From the NCBI RefSeq assembly GCF_900177725.1, contig NZ_FXAT01000002.1, forward strand, positions 682,001 through 746,000: 64,000 nt of DNA, given 5' to 3'. The position numbers and the translations under genes are program-made. The notes beneath the pieces are model-generated. The model did not search any database and was not told where the DNA came from. It saw nothing but the letters and a program-made list of their open reading frames with translations. The stretch comes from Paraburkholderia susongensis. GTDB lineage: Bacteria; Pseudomonadota; Gammaproteobacteria; Burkholderiales; Burkholderiaceae. This document shows, piece by piece, positions 1 to 11,094 of this stretch (position 1 is its first letter; every line of letters starts with the position of its first letter).

Positions 1-1714
1 TCGTGGTGATGCGCTCGGCGAGGCGCTTCAGTTCCGCGAGCGGCACGGCCGTGTCGGCCGCGTCGGTCCACTTGCGGTTCAGGAACGGCACCCAGTCCAC
101 CGCGTACTTGCTCTTGTAGTTCGAGAGCACCGGGTCGATCGTGTGATGGCCTTCGTCCATCGCCTTGCGATAGGCCTTGACGAATTCATCGCCTTGTTCG
201 GCCGTGATCACGCCTTGCTGCACGAGCTTTTCAGCGTACAGCGCGCGCGTGCCCGGGTGCTTCGCGATCGTCTTGTACATGAGCGGCTGCGTGACCGCCG
301 GAGTGTCCTGCTCGTTGTGGCCGAGCTTGCGGAAGCAGACGATGTCGACCACGACGTCCTTGTGGAACTGGATGCGGAAGTCGATCGCCATCTGAATCGC
401 CAGCACGACCGCTTCGGGGTCGTCGCCGTTCACGTGCAGCACCGGCGCTTCGATCATCTTGACCACGTCCGAGCAGTACAACGTGGAGCGCGAGTCGCGC
501 GGGTCCGACGTCGTGAAGCCGATCTGGTTGTTGATGACGATGTGCAGCGTGCCGTGCGTGCCGTAACCGCGCGTTTGCGCGAGGTTCAGCGTTTCCATCA
601 CGACGCCCTGGCCCGCGAAAGCCGCGTCGCCGTGAATCTGCACCGGCAGCACCTGCAGGCCGGTGTCGTCGCCGCGACGGTCCATGCGGGCCTTCGCCGA
701 GCCTTCGACCACCGGGTTGACGATTTCGAGGTGCGACGGGTTGAACGCGAGCGACAGATGAACCGGGCCGCCTTCGGTCGAAACGTCAGACGAGAAACCC
801 TTGTGGTACTTCACGTCGCCGGCCGGCAGGTCGTCGACGTGCTTGCCTTCGAATTCGGCGAACAGGTCGGCCGGCATCTTGCCGAGCGTATTGACCAGCA
901 CGTTCAGACGGCCACGGTGAGCCATGCCGATGACGATTTCCTGAACGCCGTTCGCGCCGCCGTGACGCACGACTTCGTCCATCGCCGCGATGAAGCTCTC
1001 GCCGCCTTCCAGCGAGAAGCGTTTCTGGCCGACGTACTTGGTGTGCAGGAAGCGCTCGAGGCCTTCCGCGGCCGTCAGGCGGTTCAGGATGTGCTTCTTC
1101 TTGTCGTTGCTGAAGTTCGGCGTGGAGCGGATCGATTCGAGCCGCTCCTTCCACCAGCGCTTCTGCTCCGGATCGCTGATGTACATGTACTCGGCGCCGA
1201 TCGTGCCGCAGTACGTGTCGCGCAGGGCCTTGACGATGTCGCGCAGCGTCGCGCGCTCGAACCCGAAGTACAGATTCGTTGCGCTGAACTCCTGGTCCAT
1301 GTCGGCTTCGGTGAAGTCGTAGAACGCGGGTTCGAGTTCGGGGATCGCGGGACGTTCGCGGCGCTTCAGAGGATCGAGATTGGCCCATTGCGAGCCGAGG
1401 AAGCGATATGCGCCGATGAGGGACTGGACATAAACCTGTTTGCGGGCCGTAGCGAGGTCTTCGCCGCCGGTCGCCGCGCGCGGCAGGAAGGCATTGGCCT
1501 TGGCGCGCTGGGCAAATGATTCGACGATCGGGCCGTGGGCCACGTCGTTGGCATTGCTGCCGTCCGATGCGGGTACGTTTTGCAACGCATCGAAATAGCT
1601 GCGCCAGGTCTCGGGCACTGACGCCGGATTATCGAGATACGCTTCGTACATTTCTTCAACGTACGGAGCATTGCCGCCGAACAGATAAGAGTTCGACTGG
1701 AATTGCTTCATCAT
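1..1714 (-). CDS. sucA: 2-oxoglutarate dehydrogenase E1 component (partial, C-terminus outside window)
   Basis: Thiamine-diphosphate-dependent E1 subunit of the 2-oxoglutarate dehydrogenase complex. It decarboxylates 2-oxoglutarate and passes the succinyl group to the E2 lipoyl arm in the TCA cycle. About 571 N-terminal residues are visible and no stop is reached before the left edge. The N-terminus (MMKQFQSNSYLFGGNAPYVE) is the E1 helix that docks to E2. The segment starting GDAAFAGQG near residue 362 and ending in INNQIG is the ThDP-binding motif (GD, about 28 residues, NN). AHRGRLN and FNPSHLE are further E1 signatures. Two ATGs lie in tandem at 1714 and 1711, preceded by AAGGTGAGC. The gene lies downstream of typA on the same strand, separated by 425 nt, so it probably has its own promoter. 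sucB and lpdA would be expected past the left edge. Confidence 0.97.
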   Translation of the reverse strand, partial: MMKQFQSNSYLFGGNAPYVEEMYEAYLDNPASVPETWRSYFDALQNVPASDGSNANDVAHGPIVESFAQRAKANAFLPRAATGGEDLATARKQVYVQSLIGAYRFLGSQWANLDPLKRRERPAIPELEPAFYDFTEADMDQEFSATNLYFGFERATLRDIVKALRDTYCGTIGAEYMYISDPEQKRWWKERLESIRSTPNFSNDKKKHILNRLTAAEGLERFLHTKYVGQKRFSLEGGESFIAAMDEVVRHGGANGVQEIVIGMAHRGRLNVLVNTLGKMPADLFAEFEGKHVDDLPAGDVKYHKGFSSDVSTEGGPVHLSLAFNPSHLEIVNPVVEGSAKARMDRRGDDTGLQVLPVQIHGDAAFAGQGVVMETLNLAQTRGYGTHGTLHIVINNQIGFTTSDPRDSRSTLYCSDVVKMIEAPVLHVNGDDPEAVVLAIQMAIDFRIQFHKDVVVDIVCFRKLGHNEQDTPAVTQPLMYKTIAKHPGTRALYAEKLVQQGVITAEQGDEFVKAYRKAMDEGHHTIDPVLSNYKSKYAVDWVPFLNRKWTDAADTAVPLAELKRLAERITT

Positions 1715-2139
1715 TTTTACGCTCACCTTTCTTCGAGCTTCTCGAGAAATAGCGGGTTACAGAACCTTCCGCGACACGGCCTGACCGTTTAGCGGATTGC
1801 GCGAATCAAGTCTTGCTTGGAAGGACCTAAAACTGTGCACCCGGGAGCATAGCACAGAACGAATAGCCCAGATAGCGAACAGCATAGGTGCCCAAGCCCG
1901 CCATGACGGGCGTTTCGCGGGTGGTACGGCATCCCCTTCGTGGCGCGCAACGGTGTTCTGTGAAAAATGGCGGCGAATGCGACCGGCGGCGAAGCGCTGC
2001 AATAGACGGGGGCGCACCGCGCCTTATGAACCGCACCTCATGGCGCCGCCCGGCTCGCCGCGTTTGCATGCGCCGGAAACGACGAAGCCACCCGAAGGTG
2101 GCTTCCGTTTGCTGCTATCCAGACAGGCTCGAGGCTCGC
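1715..2139. other. Intergenic region between typA and sucA
   Basis: No convincing gene is present in these 425 nt; the short open frames have no ribosome-binding site and cross both strands. The part near 1800-1880 should hold the leftward sucA promoter. A TATGCT hexamer on the minus strand at about 1845-1850 is a possible -10, but I see no good -35. The typA terminator hairpin is at 2084-2105. Confidence 0.5.
2084..2105 (-). terminator. Hairpin downstream of typA
   Basis: Perfect 9-bp inverted repeat GAAGCCACC / GGTGGCTTC with a 4-nt loop, 35 nt beyond the typA stop. On the minus strand only a weak T-rich stretch (GTCGTTTCC) follows, so it may be a weak intrinsic terminator or an mRNA 3'-end stabiliser. 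Confidence 0.55.
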
Positions 2140-3969
<1,830 letters not shown>

Positions 3970-4232
3970 AGGAAACCTGAAGACAGTTGGAGTGCGCCGC
4001 CTGCTTATGCTGCTGGTTGAGGGAGATAAACCACGACAACAAGCCCAAAGCGCACTTTTGGGAACCCAACATTGTAGCATGACGAGATGATGCTTTCTGG
4101 TATTCCCCGATAGACCACCCGCCCTTCCCGCTACTACGGCCGGGGCGCAACGCTGCCGCAGCCCTCCCTACGGCAAACCGTACCCTTTTTTGCTTTAAGT
4201 GGGAAAAATCCTTGCCTAAGCTGTAATAACGC

Positions 4233-4273
4233 TTGTCGTGTCAATCAACAGCCGACTATACTAATGCCTAGTC
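4233..4273 (+). promoter_or_regulatory. Sigma-70 promoter and possible MarR operator of the efflux operon
   Basis: TTGTCG (4233-4238), an 18-bp spacer and TATACT (4257-4262) form a good sigma-70 promoter for the rightward MarR gene starting at 4298. An inverted repeat GACTA-N10-TAGTC (4254-4273) lies across the -10, a position suited to autorepression by the MarR protein. The promoter is seen in sequence; the operator role is inferred. The rest of the 328-nt gap between typA and this gene has no coding signal; it should also carry the leftward typA promoter. Confidence 0.6.
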
Positions 4274-4297
4274 AACCATTGCATTCGCACGAGAATC

Positions 4298-4813
4298 ATG
4301 CCGGAGCCGTCCAACGAACCCACGCCGGACCTCAGCGAGTATCAGCTCGGCGAAAGCGTCGGCTATCTCCTGTCGCGGGTGAAATCGACCATGTCGAATC
4401 TGATCACGCAGCGCAGCATGGCCGAACTGGGCATCACCAGCCAGCAAGGCAGCATCCTCTTCATGGTGGCGAGCGGCAAATGCCTGCTGGCCGCCGAACT
4501 GGCCCGTGAATACGGCATCGACGCGAGCGCCGTCACGCGGCTCATCGACCGGCTCGAGAAGCGCGGCCTGCTCACACGGGTGCGCAGCAACGAAGACCGG
4601 CGCGTCGTGCGCCTCGCGCTGACACCGGAAGGCCACGCGATCGCCGCTCGCATGCCGGGCATTTTCAATGGCGTGCTCGATAGCCTGCTGAGCGGCTTCA
4701 CCCCCGAGGAAGTGGGCTTCCTGAAGAGCATGCTGCGCCGCGTGCTCGTCAATTCCGGCGAACAGACGGGACTTACCCGCGATGCCGCAAGCAATTTCGA
4801 TAGCAAATCGTAA
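4298..4813 (+). CDS. MarR family transcriptional regulator
   Basis: Winged-helix regulator of 171 residues, probably a dimeric repressor of the efflux genes that follow. The DNA-binding region spans roughly residues 50-115: a helix-turn-helix with LLAAELAREYGIDASAVTRL, then the wing with NEDRRVVRLALTPEG (the D-x-R signature of MarR proteins at 100-102). The flanking N- and C-terminal helices would form the dimer interface. It is the first gene of a rightward cluster; the outer-membrane factor begins 49 nt after its stop. Such regulators are usually released by phenolic or drug-like ligands. The ligand cannot be read from the sequence. A promoter with an overlapping inverted repeat lies immediately upstream. 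Confidence 0.92.
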   Translation: MPEPSNEPTPDLSEYQLGESVGYLLSRVKSTMSNLITQRSMAELGITSQQGSILFMVASGKCLLAAELAREYGIDASAVTRLIDRLEKRGLLTRVRSNEDRRVVRLALTPEGHAIAARMPGIFNGVLDSLLSGFTPEEVGFLKSMLRRVLVNSGEQTGLTRDAASNFDSKS

Positions 4814-4862
4814 GAAATTACTTGCTGTGTCCATCATTACATTCCACTCAAAGAGTCGAGCG

Positions 4863-6383
4863 ATGAAATCCCTTTCCCTGTCCGCGCCCGCGCTTCCGAG
4901 CCGGGCCGCTGTCGCCGTCGCGGTGACAGCGCTCGCCCTCACGGGGTGCGCGAACTACTTCGGCGTGAAAAGCGACAAGCAGATAGCGTCGCCGACGCAG
5001 TACGAGTCGACGCAGAGCCTGCCCAACGAAGGCGGCCAGTGGCCGTCGTTCGACTGGGCCAACCAGTTCGGCGACCCGCAACTGCCGAAGCTGATCGCTG
5101 AAGCGCTCGAGGGCAGCCCGTCGATCGCCCAGGCGCAGGCGCGGCTCGCGAAGGCGTCGTCGTATATCGAAAGCTCGCGCTCGTCGCTGTTCCCAAAGGC
5201 CAATGCAAGCTATTCCTGGACGCGCGAGCTGTACTCCGCCAATTCGCTCTACCCGCCTCCGTTTGGCGGCACCTGGTTTAGCGAGAACAACGTGCTCGCG
5301 AGCGCGTCGTGGGATCTCGACCTGTGGGGCAAGAACCGCCAGCGCCTCGGCCAGGCCGTGTCGCAGGAGAAGGCCGCCGAGGCGGACATGCAGCAGGCGC
5401 GCGTGACGCTCGCCGCCTCGGTCGCGAGCACCTATAACCAGCTTGCGCAGCTGTATGCGTTCCGTGACATCGCCGAGCGCGAAATCGCCAACCGCAAGGA
5501 TATCGGCCGCATCACCGACGGCCGGGTCGTCGCAGGCCTCGACAGCAACGTCGAGAAGGAGACGGCAACCGGCAACATTGCCACCAGCCAGTCGAACCTG
5601 ACCGACCTCGACGGCCAGATCACCGTCGTGCGCTATCAGCTCGGCGCGTTGCTCGGCAAGGGCCCGGACCGCGGCATGCAGATCGCCAAGCCGACGCTCG
5701 GCGGCGGCGACGTGGTCGCGCTGCCGGACAACATCCCGGCCGACCTCGTGTCGCGCCGCGCGGACATCGTCGCCGCGCGCTGGCAGGTCGAAGCCGCGAT
5801 GCACGACGTGAAAGAGGCAAAAGCCGAGTTCTTCCCGGACGTGAACCTCGCGGCCGGTTTCGGTTTCGACGCGTTCGGCTGGGGGCGTTTCTTCACCTCG
5901 TCGAGCCGTCAGATCCAGTTCGGCCCGGCGATCCACCTGCCGATCTTCGACGCCGGCGCGCTGCGCGCGCAGTTGAAGGGCCGCTATGCCGACTTCGACC
6001 TCGACGTTGCGAACTACAACCAGACGCTGATCAACGCGCTGCAGGACGTCTCGACGCAGGTGTCGTCGATCCGCTCGATCGATCGCCAGTCGGGCGACGC
6101 CCAGCGCGCGCTCGAGGCGTCGAGCAAGGCCTATCAGCTCGCCGTGGTGCGCTACAAGGCCGGCCTGTCGCCGCAACTGCAAGTGTTGACCGCCGACCAG
6201 AACCTGCTCGCCGCCGAGCAGACGGTGACCGGCCTGCAGATGCGCCGCCGCGATCTGCAGATCGGCCTCATGAAGGCGCTGGGCGGCGGTTTCGACGCGA
6301 CGCAGACCGGCCTCGTGGTGCCCACCGATGCCCCGGCATCGGCCAAGGCTGCCACCCCCGCCACGAGCACGGCCGCGAACTGA
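4863..6383 (+). CDS. NodT-type outer membrane efflux lipoprotein
   Basis: TolC-like outer membrane factor of the NodT/OprM class; it forms the outer-membrane exit duct for the EmrAB pump encoded next. The 506 residues start with a lipoprotein signal peptide ending in LTGC (26-29), so Cys29 is the predicted lipidation site. Two outer-membrane efflux repeats follow (roughly 60-275 and 290-490), with family signatures such as ASWDLDLWGKNRQ and DLVSRRADIVAARWQVEAA. The tail is Ala/Thr-rich. I chose the ATG at 4863; an upstream in-frame ATG at 4782 lies inside the marR gene and would add 27 residues ahead of the signal peptide. emrA starts 89 nt later. Confidence 0.93.
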   Translation: MKSLSLSAPALPSRAAVAVAVTALALTGCANYFGVKSDKQIASPTQYESTQSLPNEGGQWPSFDWANQFGDPQLPKLIAEALEGSPSIAQAQARLAKASSYIESSRSSLFPKANASYSWTRELYSANSLYPPPFGGTWFSENNVLASASWDLDLWGKNRQRLGQAVSQEKAAEADMQQARVTLAASVASTYNQLAQLYAFRDIAEREIANRKDIGRITDGRVVAGLDSNVEKETATGNIATSQSNLTDLDGQITVVRYQLGALLGKGPDRGMQIAKPTLGGGDVVALPDNIPADLVSRRADIVAARWQVEAAMHDVKEAKAEFFPDVNLAAGFGFDAFGWGRFFTSSSRQIQFGPAIHLPIFDAGALRAQLKGRYADFDLDVANYNQTLINALQDVSTQVSSIRSIDRQSGDAQRALEASSKAYQLAVVRYKAGLSPQLQVLTADQNLLAAEQTVTGLQMRRRDLQIGLMKALGGGFDATQTGLVVPTDAPASAKAATPATSTAAN

Positions 6384-6472
6384 GCGCGCCCGCCCGCAGC
6401 CACGCCAACGAACACGCATACGCACGAACAACCGAATAAACGACGCCGTTCAAAAGAACCCGGAGCACATCA

Positions 6473-7711
6473 ATGAGCACCCCCCAACAGCCCGCCACCC
6501 CGCCGCAAGCGGCGAACAACGGCAAACGCAAGCGCATGATGACGCTGCTCGTCATCGTGATCCTGATCGCCGCGGTCGCGTACGGCCTGTACTACTTCCT
6601 CGTGGCGCGCTTCCATGAAGACACCGACGACGCCTACGTGAGCGGCAACGTCGTGCAGATCACGCCGCAGGTCACGGGCACCGTGATCGCGGTCAACGCG
6701 GACGACACCCAGATCGTCAAAGCCGGCGATCCGCTCGTCGTGCTCGATCCGGCCGACGCGCGCGTCGCGCTCGAGCAGGCCGAGGCGAATCTCGCGCAGG
6801 TGGTGCGCCAGGTGCGCGGCCTCTTCGCCGACGACAGCCAGTACGAAGCGCAAGTCGCGCAACGTCAGGCCGACCTGTCGCGTGCCGACGACGACCTGAA
6901 ACGCCGTCTGGCGGTCGCGCAAACCGGCGCGGTGTCGCAGGAAGAAATCTCGCATGCGCGCGACTCCGTGAAGACCGCGCAGGCTGCGCTCGACGCCGCC
7001 AAACAGCAGCTCGCGGCAAACCGCGCGCTGACCGCCAATACCACGATCACCGATCACCCGAACGTGCAGGCCGCCGCCGCGAAAGTGCGCGACGCGTATC
7101 TGAGCCACGCGCGCAACACGCTGCCCGCGCCGGTCACCGGCTACGTCGCGAAGCGCTCGGTGCAGGTCGGCCAGCGCGTATCGCCGGGTACGCCGCTCAT
7201 GGCGATCGTGCCGCTGCACGACGTCTGGGTCGACGCGAACTTCAAGGAAGTGCAGCTGAAGCACATGCGCATCGGCCAGCCGGTCGAACTGACGGCCGAC
7301 CTGTACGGCTCGTCGGTGCCGTACCACGGCAAGGTGGTCGGCTTCTCGGCGGGCACGGGTTCGGCGTTCTCGCTGCTGCCCGCGCAGAACGCGACCGGCA
7401 ACTGGATCAAGGTCGTGCAGCGTCTACCGGTGCGTATCGCGCTCGATCCGCAGGAACTCGAGAAGCACCCGCTGCGCATCGGCCTGTCGATGCAGGCTGA
7501 CGTGAACATCAAGGACGACACCGGCGGCCAACTCGGCCAGGCGCCGAACACGACCTACGAGACCAACGTCTTCGACAAGTACGGCGACGAAGCCAACGCG
7601 GTCATCGCACGCATCATCGCGGAAAACGCCGGCCCGAACGCGAACGGTGGCACGCAGAATTCGGCTGCCCAGAGCGGCGCTGCCGCCAAGCCGGCGGCAA
7701 AGAAGAGCTAA
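6473..7711 (+). CDS. emrA: EmrA/HlyD-family periplasmic adaptor
   Basis: Membrane fusion protein that links the inner-membrane MFS pump EmrB to the outer-membrane duct. The 412 residues contain one N-terminal membrane anchor (22-44), a first half-lipoyl segment (DDAYVSGNVVQITPQVTGTV, from about 52), an alpha-helical hairpin (about 95-200), the second lipoyl half with APVTGYVAKRSVQVGQRV, and a beta-barrel region (VDANFKEVQLKHMRIGQPV). This is the classic EmrA layout. The C-terminus is Ala/Asn/Lys-rich. The start has GGAG 8 nt upstream. It lies between the outer-membrane factor and EmrB and is surely co-transcribed with them. The exported substrate is unknown; hydrophobic drugs, uncouplers or plant phenolics are typical for the family. 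Confidence 0.94.
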   Translation: MSTPQQPATPPQAANNGKRKRMMTLLVIVILIAAVAYGLYYFLVARFHEDTDDAYVSGNVVQITPQVTGTVIAVNADDTQIVKAGDPLVVLDPADARVALEQAEANLAQVVRQVRGLFADDSQYEAQVAQRQADLSRADDDLKRRLAVAQTGAVSQEEISHARDSVKTAQAALDAAKQQLAANRALTANTTITDHPNVQAAAAKVRDAYLSHARNTLPAPVTGYVAKRSVQVGQRVSPGTPLMAIVPLHDVWVDANFKEVQLKHMRIGQPVELTADLYGSSVPYHGKVVGFSAGTGSAFSLLPAQNATGNWIKVVQRLPVRIALDPQELEKHPLRIGLSMQADVNIKDDTGGQLGQAPNTTYETNVFDKYGDEANAVIARIIAENAGPNANGGTQNSAAQSGAAAKPAAKKS

Positions 7712-7744
7712 GTCTCGCGTGACGATTCATAGAAGGCTTTTTTA

Positions 7745-9307
7745 ATGGCTCAGGCTCAGGCGCAAGTCCCTCACCCGCCGCTCGAGGGCGCGCAACTGGT
7801 GATCGGCACCATCGCGGTGTCGCTCGCCGTGTTCATGAACGTGCTGGACACGTCGATCGCGAACGTGTCGATCCCGTCGATTTCCGGCGACCTCGGCGTG
7901 TCGTCCGACCAGGGCACGTGGGTGATCACGTCGTTCGCGGTCGCCAACGCGATCTCGGTGCCGCTGACCGGCTGGCTCACCGACCGCATCGGCCAGGTGC
8001 GCCTGTTCATGGCGTCGATCGTGCTGTTCGTGATCTCGTCGTGGATGTGCGGGCTCGCGCCGACGCTGCCGTTCCTGCTCGCTTCGCGCGTGCTGCAAGG
8101 CGCGGTGGCCGGCCCGATGATTCCGCTGTCGCAGACGCTGCTGCTCGCGAGCTATCCGCGCGCGAAAGCGCCGATGGCGTTATCGATGTGGGCGATGACC
8201 ACGCTGATCGCACCGGTGGCCGGCCCGATTCTCGGCGGCTGGATCTCCGACAACATCTCGTGGCCGTGGATCTTCTACGTCAACATTCCGGTCGGCATTC
8301 TCGCCGCGGCCGCGACATGGATGATCTTCCGCAATCGCGATTCGGTCATCAAAAAGGCGCCGATCGACGGCGTTGGTCTCGCCCTGCTGATCGTCTGGGT
8401 CGGCTCGCTGCAGGTGATGCTCGACAAGGGTAAGGACCTCGACTGGTTCTCGTCGACGACGGTCGTCGTGCTCGCGCTCGTCGCGGTGATCGCACTCGCG
8501 TTCTTCATCGTGTGGGAGTTGACGGCCGAGCATCCGGTGGTCGACCTGTCGCTCTTCAGCCGGCGCAATTTCACGGGCGGCACGATCGCGCTGTCGATCG
8601 GCTACGGGCTCTACTTCGGCAACCTCGTGCTGCTGCCGCTGTGGCTGCAGACCGATATCGGCTACACCGCGACCGAGGCCGGGCTCGTAATGGCGCCGGT
8701 CGGGGTGTTCGCGATACTGCTCTCGCCGCTCACCGGCAAGATTCTGCCGCGCACCGATCCGCGCTATATCGCGACGCTGTCGTTCCTCATATTCGCATTG
8801 TGCTTCTGGATGCGCTCGCGTTATACGACCGGCGTCGATACGTACTCGCTGATGCTGCCCACGCTGATCCAGGGCATCGGCATGGCGGGCTTCTTCATCC
8901 CGCTCGTGTCGATCACGCTGTCGGGCTTGCCGGGCCATCGGATTCCAGCGGCGTCGGGGCTCTCGAATTTCGTGCGGATCATGTGCGGCGGCATTGGCAC
9001 GTCGATTTTCCAGACCGCGTGGGATCACCGTACGATCATGCATCACACGCAACTGACCGAGCAGGCGAATGCGTACAACCCGGTGTTCGATCAGTCGATG
9101 CATCAGATGGGCGGCGCCGGCTTCAGTCAGGAGCAGACCTATGGTCTCTTCAACAACATGGTCACGCAGCAGGCCGCGCAGTTGGGCGTGAACGATCTGT
9201 TCTTCATCTCCGCTGGCATCTTCGTCGCGTTGATCGCATTGATCTGGATCACGCGGCCGGAACGCGCGGGTGGTGACGCGGGCGCGGCGGCAGCCGCGGC
9301 GCACTGA
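7745..9307 (+). CDS. emrB: EmrB/QacA-family MFS drug:proton antiporter (DHA2, 14 TM)
   Basis: Inner-membrane proton antiporter of the DHA2 subfamily that works with the adjoining EmrA and NodT-type protein as a tripartite pump. The protein has 520 residues with about 14 hydrophobic segments. Motif D1 is LDTSIANVSIP (34-44), motif A is GWLTDRIGQVR (76-86), and motif C is in the fifth helix around GPILGGWISDN. The C-terminus ends in an alanine run. The start is 33 nt after the emrA stop and it is the last gene of the operon, followed by a strong terminator at 9343-9380. Substrate specificity cannot be read from the sequence. Confidence 0.94.
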   Translation: MAQAQAQVPHPPLEGAQLVIGTIAVSLAVFMNVLDTSIANVSIPSISGDLGVSSDQGTWVITSFAVANAISVPLTGWLTDRIGQVRLFMASIVLFVISSWMCGLAPTLPFLLASRVLQGAVAGPMIPLSQTLLLASYPRAKAPMALSMWAMTTLIAPVAGPILGGWISDNISWPWIFYVNIPVGILAAAATWMIFRNRDSVIKKAPIDGVGLALLIVWVGSLQVMLDKGKDLDWFSSTTVVVLALVAVIALAFFIVWELTAEHPVVDLSLFSRRNFTGGTIALSIGYGLYFGNLVLLPLWLQTDIGYTATEAGLVMAPVGVFAILLSPLTGKILPRTDPRYIATLSFLIFALCFWMRSRYTTGVDTYSLMLPTLIQGIGMAGFFIPLVSITLSGLPGHRIPAASGLSNFVRIMCGGIGTSIFQTAWDHRTIMHHTQLTEQANAYNPVFDQSMHQMGGAGFSQEQTYGLFNNMVTQQAAQLGVNDLFFISAGIFVALIALIWITRPERAGGDAGAAAAAAH

Positions 9308-9342
9308 GAAACCGTAGCAGTCAGATCACGTAAAGCGGTATG

Positions 9343-9380
9343 AAAAAAGCGGGATCGCTATCAGGCGATCCCGCTTTTTT
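9343..9380. terminator. Bidirectional intrinsic terminator between emrB and truB
   Basis: Perfect 10-bp stem GCGGGATCGC / GCGATCCCGC with a 6-nt loop, flanked by A6 on the left and T6 on the right. It therefore reads as a rho-independent terminator in both directions, ending the rightward emr operon and the leftward truB operon. Confidence 0.9.
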
Positions 9381-9441
9381 ATTTCGCGCGGCTCTATTTC
9401 GTGCAGCAAGCAAACCGCTGCGGCGCTTGCGATTCGCGCGC

Positions 9442-10383
9442 CTAGCTGTTCGTCTCCGTCGTCACGATCAATCGTTCGGGCGCAAGCACGCCCTCACCCT
9501 GCCTTGCGACGCCAAGAAGCCGCCCCTGCGCGGCGTAGACGCGCACGCGCGGCGCGTTCACGGCAGCGCCGGTAATCGTCAGCGTGGACAGGCGCAGGCG
9601 CTGGCCGTGTAGAAAACGACGCGTGTCGTCTTCGTTCAGGTGCACCTGCGGGAACGTCGACAGCAGGGCATCCACCGGCTGCAGCCATGCGTCGCGCTCG
9701 GGCTGCGTCGCATCGGACAGCGCGTCGAGCGTCACCGAATGCTCGAGCGTCAGCGCACCGACGCCCGTGCGCCGCAGCGCGACCAGATGCGCGCCGCAGC
9801 CGAGCGCTTCGCCGATATCCTCGGCGAGTGTGCGCACATACGTACCCTTGCTGCAGGTCACGCGAAACGTCACGTCCGGAAGCGCACACTCGATCAGTTC
9901 GAGCGCGTGGATCGTCACCCGGCGCCCTTCGCGCTCGACCGTCTGGCCGGCCCGCGCGTATTCGTACAGTGGTTTGCCGTCACGCTTGAGTGCCGAATAC
10001 ATCGGCGGAACCTGGACGATCTCGCCGAGAAACCGGCGCAAGGCGGTCTGCACCGCCGCTTCATCGCACGTCACGGCGCGCGTGTCGATCGCGTCGCCTT
10101 CGGCGTCGCCGGTGGCCGTGCGAATGCCGAGGCGCATCGTGGCCTCGTAGGTCTTGTCGGCTTCGAGCAGGTCCTGCGAAAACTTCGTGGCTTCACCGAA
10201 ACACAGCGGCAGCAAGCCGGTTGCGAGCGGGTCGAGCGTGCCGGTGTGGCCCGCCTTTTTCGCCAGATAGAGACGCTTCGCACGAATCAGCGCGTCGTTG
10301 CTCGATAGCCCGATCGGCTTGTCGAGCAGCAGCACGCCGTCGAGCGCGCGACGCGGCACGCGGGGGCGTTGAGGTGCGGTCAT
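9442..10383 (-). CDS. truB: tRNA pseudouridine-55 synthase
   Basis: Makes pseudouridine 55 in the T-loop of tRNAs. The 313-residue protein carries GVLLLDKPIGLSSND near the N-terminus and the catalytic motif GHTGTLDPLATGLLP, where Asp51 is the nucleophile. VPPMYSALKRDGKPLYEYAR and the SKGTYVRTLAEDIG motif are also typical, and a PUA-like domain occupies the C-terminus (VRVYAAQGRLLGVAR). The start at 10383 gives MTAPQRPRVPRRALDGVLLL. It lies downstream of rbfA (93-nt gap) in the conserved rimP-nusA-infB-rbfA-truB order and is the last gene before the terminator at 9343-9380. Confidence 0.97.
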   Translation of the reverse strand: MTAPQRPRVPRRALDGVLLLDKPIGLSSNDALIRAKRLYLAKKAGHTGTLDPLATGLLPLCFGEATKFSQDLLEADKTYEATMRLGIRTATGDAEGDAIDTRAVTCDEAAVQTALRRFLGEIVQVPPMYSALKRDGKPLYEYARAGQTVEREGRRVTIHALELIECALPDVTFRVTCSKGTYVRTLAEDIGEALGCGAHLVALRRTGVGALTLEHSVTLDALSDATQPERDAWLQPVDALLSTFPQVHLNEDDTRRFLHGQRLRLSTLTITGAAVNAPRVRVYAAQGRLLGVARQGEGVLAPERLIVTTETNS

Positions 10384-10476
10384 GTCAGTGAGGCAAAGAC
10401 TTCAGGAAATACGGAACACAGCGCGAGGCGCAGTGCAACGCGAGCGTGGCCAGAAACGCCTGGCCGCCCGACGCGC

Positions 10477-10842
10477 TCAGTCGTCCTTCGCGCGCGTGGA
10501 ATTCGCCTCGTCGATCAGACGCGACATCTCGACGGCCCGCTCGATCGTTTTGTCGTAATGGAAATGCAGCGTCGGCACAGTATGGATGTGCAAGCGCTTG
10601 AACAACAAGTTGTGCAAATGGCCAGCCGCGTGCGCAAGCGCTTCGAGCGTCTGTTGCGGGTCGCCCGTCAGTGTCGTGAAGTAGACCTTCGCGTGCGCGT
10701 AGTCCGGCGTCAGCTCGACGCTTTGAATCGTGACGATACCGATGCGCGGATCCTTGACCTCGCGCAGCAGCTCCGACAGGTCGCGCTGGATCTGATCGGC
10801 GATCTGTACGTTGCGATTGGGAGAAGAACGTTTTTTAGGCAT
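10477..10842 (-). CDS. rbfA: 30S ribosome-binding factor A
   Basis: Small KH-like protein that binds the immature 30S subunit and helps 16S rRNA 5'-end processing and cold-shock ribosome maturation. The 121 residues match family size. The N-terminus is [26 protein letters not shown], and [11 protein letters not shown] and [19 protein letters not shown] are the usual RbfA blocks. It lies 252 nt after infB, with a strong hairpin in the gap, and 93 nt before truB. That the hairpin lowers rbfA-truB expression relative to infB is an inference. Confidence 0.96.
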   Translation of the reverse strand: MPKKRSSPNRNVQIADQIQRDLSELLREVKDPRIGIVTIQSVELTPDYAHAKVYFTTLTGDPQQTLEALAHAAGHLHNLLFKRLHIHTVPTLHFHYDKTIERAVEMSRLIDEANSTRAKDD

Positions 10843-11039
10843 GGTGTTGTGTGCTCCGCTATGACGGATGCAAAAAATGGTTCGCGCGAGGCGTGTTTCT
10901 TATCCGTTCGATACGACGGCATCGCGTCCGCGGCCTGTGAACGGCTCGGCGGCGCGGCAGGCTTGCGCGGCGGGCCCAACTCACGACGATGCAGCAAGGA
11001 GCCCCGCCAGCGAGAAACCCAACGCAGCGGGCTCAAAAG

Positions 11040-11078
11040 CAACGGGCGGAGGGGCGTTCAAGCCCGCTCCGCCCGTTG
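11040..11078 (-). terminator. Strong hairpin between infB and rbfA (attenuator or terminator-like)
   Basis: Perfect 12-bp stem CAACGGGCGGAG / CTCCGCCCGTTG with a 15-nt loop, 16 nt beyond the infB stop. On the minus strand it is followed by a short T-tract (CTTTTG). It could terminate part of the transcription or mark an RNA-processing site inside the operon. Confidence 0.65.
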
Positions 11079-11094
11079 TGCCGCGTCGCGCGAA

